From the NCBI RefSeq assembly GCF_016756615.1, contig NZ_AP023262.1, positions 6,759,501 to 6,823,500 on the forward strand: 64,000 nucleotides of DNA, read 5' to 3'. Below the pieces are notes generated by a model. It saw nothing but the letters and a program-made list of their open reading frames with translations. It ran no database searches and was not told the DNA's origin. Shown here one piece after another: positions 61,429 through 64,000 of the stretch (positions are counted from its first letter, which is position 1; each line of letters begins with the position of its first letter). Source of the stretch: Mesorhizobium sp. L-8-3 (GTDB lineage Bacteria > Pseudomonadota > Alphaproteobacteria > Rhizobiales > Rhizobiaceae). The translations under genes and the position numbers were made by a program.

Positions 61429-62047
61429 CGAAGCGCGACCTGCGCTTCGGGCGGACGAGGTCCCCAAGACCCCGGACACGCGCCGCATTGCGTACAAACA
61501 GAAAGCGCCGGGATTGCTCCCAGCGCCTCCCTGTCACTCCAAAGCCGCCGAAACGGCCTCGTTGTTGACGATCGCAACGGAACGGTTCTTTCGAGATCCG
61601 TTTCGTCGGGATCACCCTTGCGAAACCGGCGAAGGCTCCACCCGGGCATGCCATCGAAGGACTTGACCGGCCTTCATGGCGGGCATCGGCCCAACGCTTC
61701 ACGTCTGCAACCGCTGGCGCTGGCCCCGTTCGGTCCCTGGACCGGCCGATCACGGCGGCCAAAGCCGCCCGACGCCTGCCCAGAACGGGCCCCGGGCTTT
61801 TTGCCGCCGATCCGGTCCATCGACCATTCGGACCGACCGTCGGCACCCGAGTTGCCCTTACGTTACGCCATGGTTCCGGCGAGACCAATCCCGCAGGCCC
61901 TGTGGACAGCGGGATTATCGTGGATTGCCGGCAAGCCTCGAGCGGAAGAGATTTCGTGGAAGTGGGAACCGCGCGCGGGATGTCGCTTTGGGGAAAACGG
62001 CCAGTCGCCTGCCGGGCCGGTGCGGTCCGGTCGGCCGAACCGCGCTT

Positions 62048-62077
62048 GAAAAAAGCCCGGCCTGGAAAAGGCCGGGC
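62048..62077 (-). terminator. Intrinsic terminator on the minus strand
   Basis: GCCCGGCC/GGCCGGGC with a seven-base loop, followed on the minus strand by a run of six T. It is 207 bp beyond the DUF1127 stop, so it either ends a long 3' UTR or a separate small RNA. Confidence 0.8.
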
Positions 62078-62238
62078 AAATGCAGGCTGGCCGGGGGAGC
62101 CGGCGGGAGTGGGATAGCCTGCTTAGGGAAGCTTTTTGAGCGGCGGACGCACCGATGGAATCCGTGCTGCCGCTCCTTTCATTCGTCGTGGCATCGGATT
62201 CATCCCGATACCGGTGCCCGCTTGTCGGATGCCCGGCA

Positions 62239-62272
62239 GCGTATCGCGTAAAGAGGGTTTGACGCGATACGC
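62239..62272. repeat. Solitary hairpin related to the second palindrome of the RIME1-like element
   Basis: GCGTATCGCGT and ACGCGATACGC form a perfect 11-bp stem with a 12-base loop. On the minus strand it reads GCGTATCGCGTCAAACCC, close in form to hairpin 2 of the copies at 4361 and 55351. It starts 11 bp after the DUF1127 stop codon. Confidence 0.65.
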
Positions 62273-62283
62273 CATTCGGGACT

Positions 62284-62565
62284 TCAGCAGACCCCGCGCG
62301 CGGCGGTTTCCTCGTTGCGGGCATGGACGATGTCGTTCAGCCGCGCCGTCGGATCCATGCCGAAGGGCGAGCCCACGGCGACATGGAGGTCGGTGCGCCG
62401 GAGGCCGATATCGGCCAGTTCGGCATCGGACATCTCGCCCAGCCGCAGGAATTCGCGGCGATTTTTCCACGAGCGATAAAAGCCCGATGCGGCATTGAGC
62501 GCACGCACCGCCCAGCCATGACGCGGGGTGGCGCGCAGCGAGGTCGAGTGGTCGAGCGTGGTCAT
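62284..62565 (-). CDS. DUF1127 domain protein
   Basis: The 93-residue protein has the DUF1127 core near residues 29-60: FYRSWKNRREFLRLGEMSDAELADIGLRRTDL. These small Arg-rich proteins in rhizobia and Brucella affect RNA turnover, phosphate and stress responses. It diverges from a LysR gene across 182 bp. In Brucella, the LysR-type VtlR activates several small DUF1127 genes, so regulation by the neighbour is plausible. Confidence 0.9.
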   Translation of the reverse strand: MTTLDHSTSLRATPRHGWAVRALNAASGFYRSWKNRREFLRLGEMSDAELADIGLRRTDLHVAVGSPFGMDPTARLNDIVHARNEETAARGVC

Positions 62566-62719
62566 TGCGGTGTCTCCTTACGATCCAGGCAAACCCCGTC
62601 AGCCCGAAACGGCGCGTGGGAGGACACGCCCTTCCGGCTCGGGTTCGAAAGCCTCATGTGAACGATCGCACTTTGCCGACACCCTATTGATTAGTCCAAC
62701 GAATGTTTTTAATCTTACG

Positions 62720-62733
62720 CATCAACTTTGATG
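62720..62733. promoter_or_regulatory. Candidate LysR-type site upstream of lysR
   Basis: CATCA-ACTT-TGATG is a perfect 5-bp-arm palindrome 15 bp before the LysR start and about 155 bp before the divergent DUF1127 gene. An autoregulatory role is inferred from position. Confidence 0.4.
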
Positions 62734-62747
62734 ATGAGTTTTCGGCC

Positions 62748-63704
62748 ATGGCCTCACCGCTCGATCTCGACCAGTTGCAGACCTTCGTCACCATCGCGGA
62801 CACCGGAAGCTTCACCCGGGCAGCGGAAGAAGTGCATCGCACCCAGTCGGCCGTCTCCATGCAGATGCGCCGGCTGGAAGAGCGGATTGGCAAGCCCCTG
62901 TTCGAGAAGGATGGCCGCACCAACCGGCTGACGGAGGAGGGCGACAGGCTGCTCGCCTATGCGCGCCGCATGCTTCGGCTCAACCGGGAAACGCTCGCTG
63001 CCTTTGACGATTCGAGCCTCGAGGGCCAGGTGCGCATCGGCACGCCCGACGACTACGCGGACCGTTTCCTGCCGGAGATCATGGGCCGCTTCGCGCGCTC
63101 CAATCCGCGCGTCGAGCTGTCGGTGGTCTGCGAGCCGACCATCAACCTGGCCGAGCTCATCCGGCGCGGACATCTCGACATCGCGCTCGTCACGCAATGC
63201 GAGGATGTCCGGCCGGTCGAGATCGTACGCAACGAACCCTTGCTCTGGGTCACTTCCGCCAATCATTCCGTCCATGAGGAGGAGATCCTGCCGATGGCTT
63301 TCGGCCGGCCGACCTGCCAGTGGCGACGCGCGGCCAGCGACGTGCTCCATCAGATGAACCGCGACCACCGCATCCTGTTCACCAGTTGGTCCGCGACGGT
63401 CATCATCGCGGCGGTGCTTTCCGGCCTCGCCGTGTCGGTGTTGCCGGAATGCGCGTTGCGTCCCGGCATGCGGGTGCTCTCCGAGGCCGATGGCTTCGGT
63501 CCCTTGCCCGACATCAAGATCGGCATATTGCGCGGCCATTCGAGCAAGGCCGACATCGTCGATGCGCTTGCCCGGCACATCGCCGAAAGCCTCGACAACA
63601 TCTCCGTCCCGCTCGCCGAGGAGACCGGCACCTTCGATTTCGCCGCACTTGGCGGCATTCGCAGCAAGCGCCTGCGGCCGAACCATGTGATGGCGGGCTG
63701 GTGA
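62748..63704 (+). CDS. LysR-family regulator (VtlR/LsrB-like appearance)
   Basis: This 318-residue regulator has the winged helix LDLDQLQTFVTIADTGSFTR, AAEEVHRTQSAVSMQMRRLEERIG and an effector domain from about 95. The QSAVSMQMRRLEE wording and the long C-terminal tail (ending SKRLRPNHVMAGW) resemble the VtlR/LsrB group of Brucella and Sinorhizobium, which control small RNAs, DUF1127 genes and oxidative-stress genes. I start at ATG 62748 rather than a 15-codon longer form. Orthology is not proven. Confidence 0.85.
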   Translation: MASPLDLDQLQTFVTIADTGSFTRAAEEVHRTQSAVSMQMRRLEERIGKPLFEKDGRTNRLTEEGDRLLAYARRMLRLNRETLAAFDDSSLEGQVRIGTPDDYADRFLPEIMGRFARSNPRVELSVVCEPTINLAELIRRGHLDIALVTQCEDVRPVEIVRNEPLLWVTSANHSVHEEEILPMAFGRPTCQWRRAASDVLHQMNRDHRILFTSWSATVIIAAVLSGLAVSVLPECALRPGMRVLSEADGFGPLPDIKIGILRGHSSKADIVDALARHIAESLDNISVPLAEETGTFDFAALGGIRSKRLRPNHVMAGW

Positions 63705-63767
63705 CGCGAATACCGATCCGGCGCTGAGCGAGGTCTCCGTCGCCCGGCCGGGCGATTGCACGCAGCG

Positions 63768-64000
63768 TCAGAATCTGTCGACGACGGTGATGCCTCGTCC
63801 CTCGAAGCTGTCCATGCGCGTCAGCGCGGCGGGCGCCTCGTCGAGGTGGATGCGCTTGCCGATCAGCTTCTGCGGCGCGAGTGTGCCCGTCTCCAGCATG
63901 TCCATCATGGCCTGGTAGCGGAAGGCCTGCATGCCGTGGCTGCCCAGGATCGCCAGCTCATGGGCAATCACCTTGTCCATGGGGATCGCCGGCCGGGCAT
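63768..64000 (-). CDS. Zinc-type alcohol dehydrogenase/MDR family protein (partial, 5' end outside window)
   Basis: The visible C-terminal 77 residues (ARPAIPMDKVIAHELAILGS, HGMQAFRYQAMMDMLETG, LIGKRIHLDEAPAALTRMD) match the end of a medium-chain dehydrogenase/reductase of the zinc-ADH type. It reads on past the right edge. No substrate can be assigned. It converges on the LysR gene. Confidence 0.8.
   Translation of the reverse strand, partial: ARPAIPMDKVIAHELAILGSHGMQAFRYQAMMDMLETGTLAPQKLIGKRIHLDEAPAALTRMDSFEGRGITVVDRF

Larger units (their letters stand above)
61429..62283. other. 855-bp gene-free stretch with hairpins
   Basis: No frame here looks coding. It holds a hairpin just after the DUF937 stop (61429-61449), a stem GCGCCGGGA/TCCCAGCGC at 61505-61526 with A residues on its left side, a strong minus-strand terminator at 62048-62077, and a repeat-like hairpin at 62239-62272. 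The minus-strand structures leave room for a small transcript or a long DUF1127 3' UTR. Confidence 0.6.

Noticed and set aside
61676..62251. 191-codon open frame in the gene-free stretch
   Set aside because: Composition is Arg/Pro/Cys-rich and random, with no ribosome site, and it crosses a terminator and a hairpin repeat.
62625..62665. GGGTTCGAAAGCC resembling a tRNA T-arm
   Set aside because: No acceptor, D-arm or anticodon arm can be drawn around it.

Overview
The window is a GC-rich stretch of ordinary chromosome from an alphaproteobacterium. It most likely belongs to Hyphomicrobiales (Rhizobiales), in the Phyllobacteriaceae/Mesorhizobium neighbourhood. Supporting signs are the HisZ + short-form HisG pair, the plant/proteobacterial type glutamate-cysteine ligase, a CIRCE-controlled groESL, paired periplasmic M16 peptidases next to ileS, a DUF1127 gene, and RIME-like double-palindrome intergenic repeats typical of rhizobia. 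The genus is an inference. No rRNA, tRNA, CRISPR array or intact transposon was found.

Layout. 1-9.9 kb: end of a TldE/PmbA gene, a Kef-type antiporter, a MATE exporter, an ABC-F protein, an SMR-GST pair with a divergent LysR regulator, and an MltF-like transglycosylase. 10-19 kb: an RTX protein, then patatin, two M16 peptidases, rsmD and rluB on the minus strand, and tadA diverging from rluB. 19-26 kb: lipoprotein, ileS, MipA/OmpV, ribF and a HAD phosphatase on the minus strand. 26-32.5 kb: a TadG-like protein, a LysE exporter and a marR-emrA-emrB operon. 32.5-38 kb: groESL with CIRCE, an SGNH-type hydrolase just downstream, a methyltransferase, and a divergent TetR/NIPSNAP pair. 38-45.8 kb: hisS-hisZ-hisG, doxX, fumC, tag and an L,D-transpeptidase. 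45.8-47.1 kb: a small accessory scar with higBA and a decayed serine recombinase. 47-55.4 kb: a 2-hydroxyacid oxidation locus, glcD/glcE/glcF diverging from gntR-lutA-lldD. 55.4-64 kb: a metallophosphatase, a GATase, an unknown conserved gene, rsmE, gshA, a DUF937 gene, an 855-bp gene-free stretch, a divergent DUF1127/LysR pair and the end of a dehydrogenase.

How it works together. The 47-55 kb block is a coherent carbon-use module. A FadR-type GntR regulator sits between two divergent transcription units that oxidise glycolate/D-lactate (GlcDEF) and L-lactate (LldD), and matching ACTGG-type palindromes lie in front of both units. The groESL operon carries a classical HrcA/CIRCE leader plus a promoter that could be read by both the housekeeping and heat-shock sigma factors. 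HisZ and HisG overlap by four bases, as expected for an obligate complex.

The most interesting structure is in the glc operon. A DUF559 (Vsr-like) nuclease gene and a near-complete 159-bp palindrome with perfect 50-bp arms sit between glcD and glcE. Also notable are RIME1-like double hairpins that begin exactly at two stop codons, an SGNH hydrolase with an unrecognised N-terminal module behind groEL, a dense operator-like array before doxX, and an SMR transporter with Asp in place of the essential Glu.
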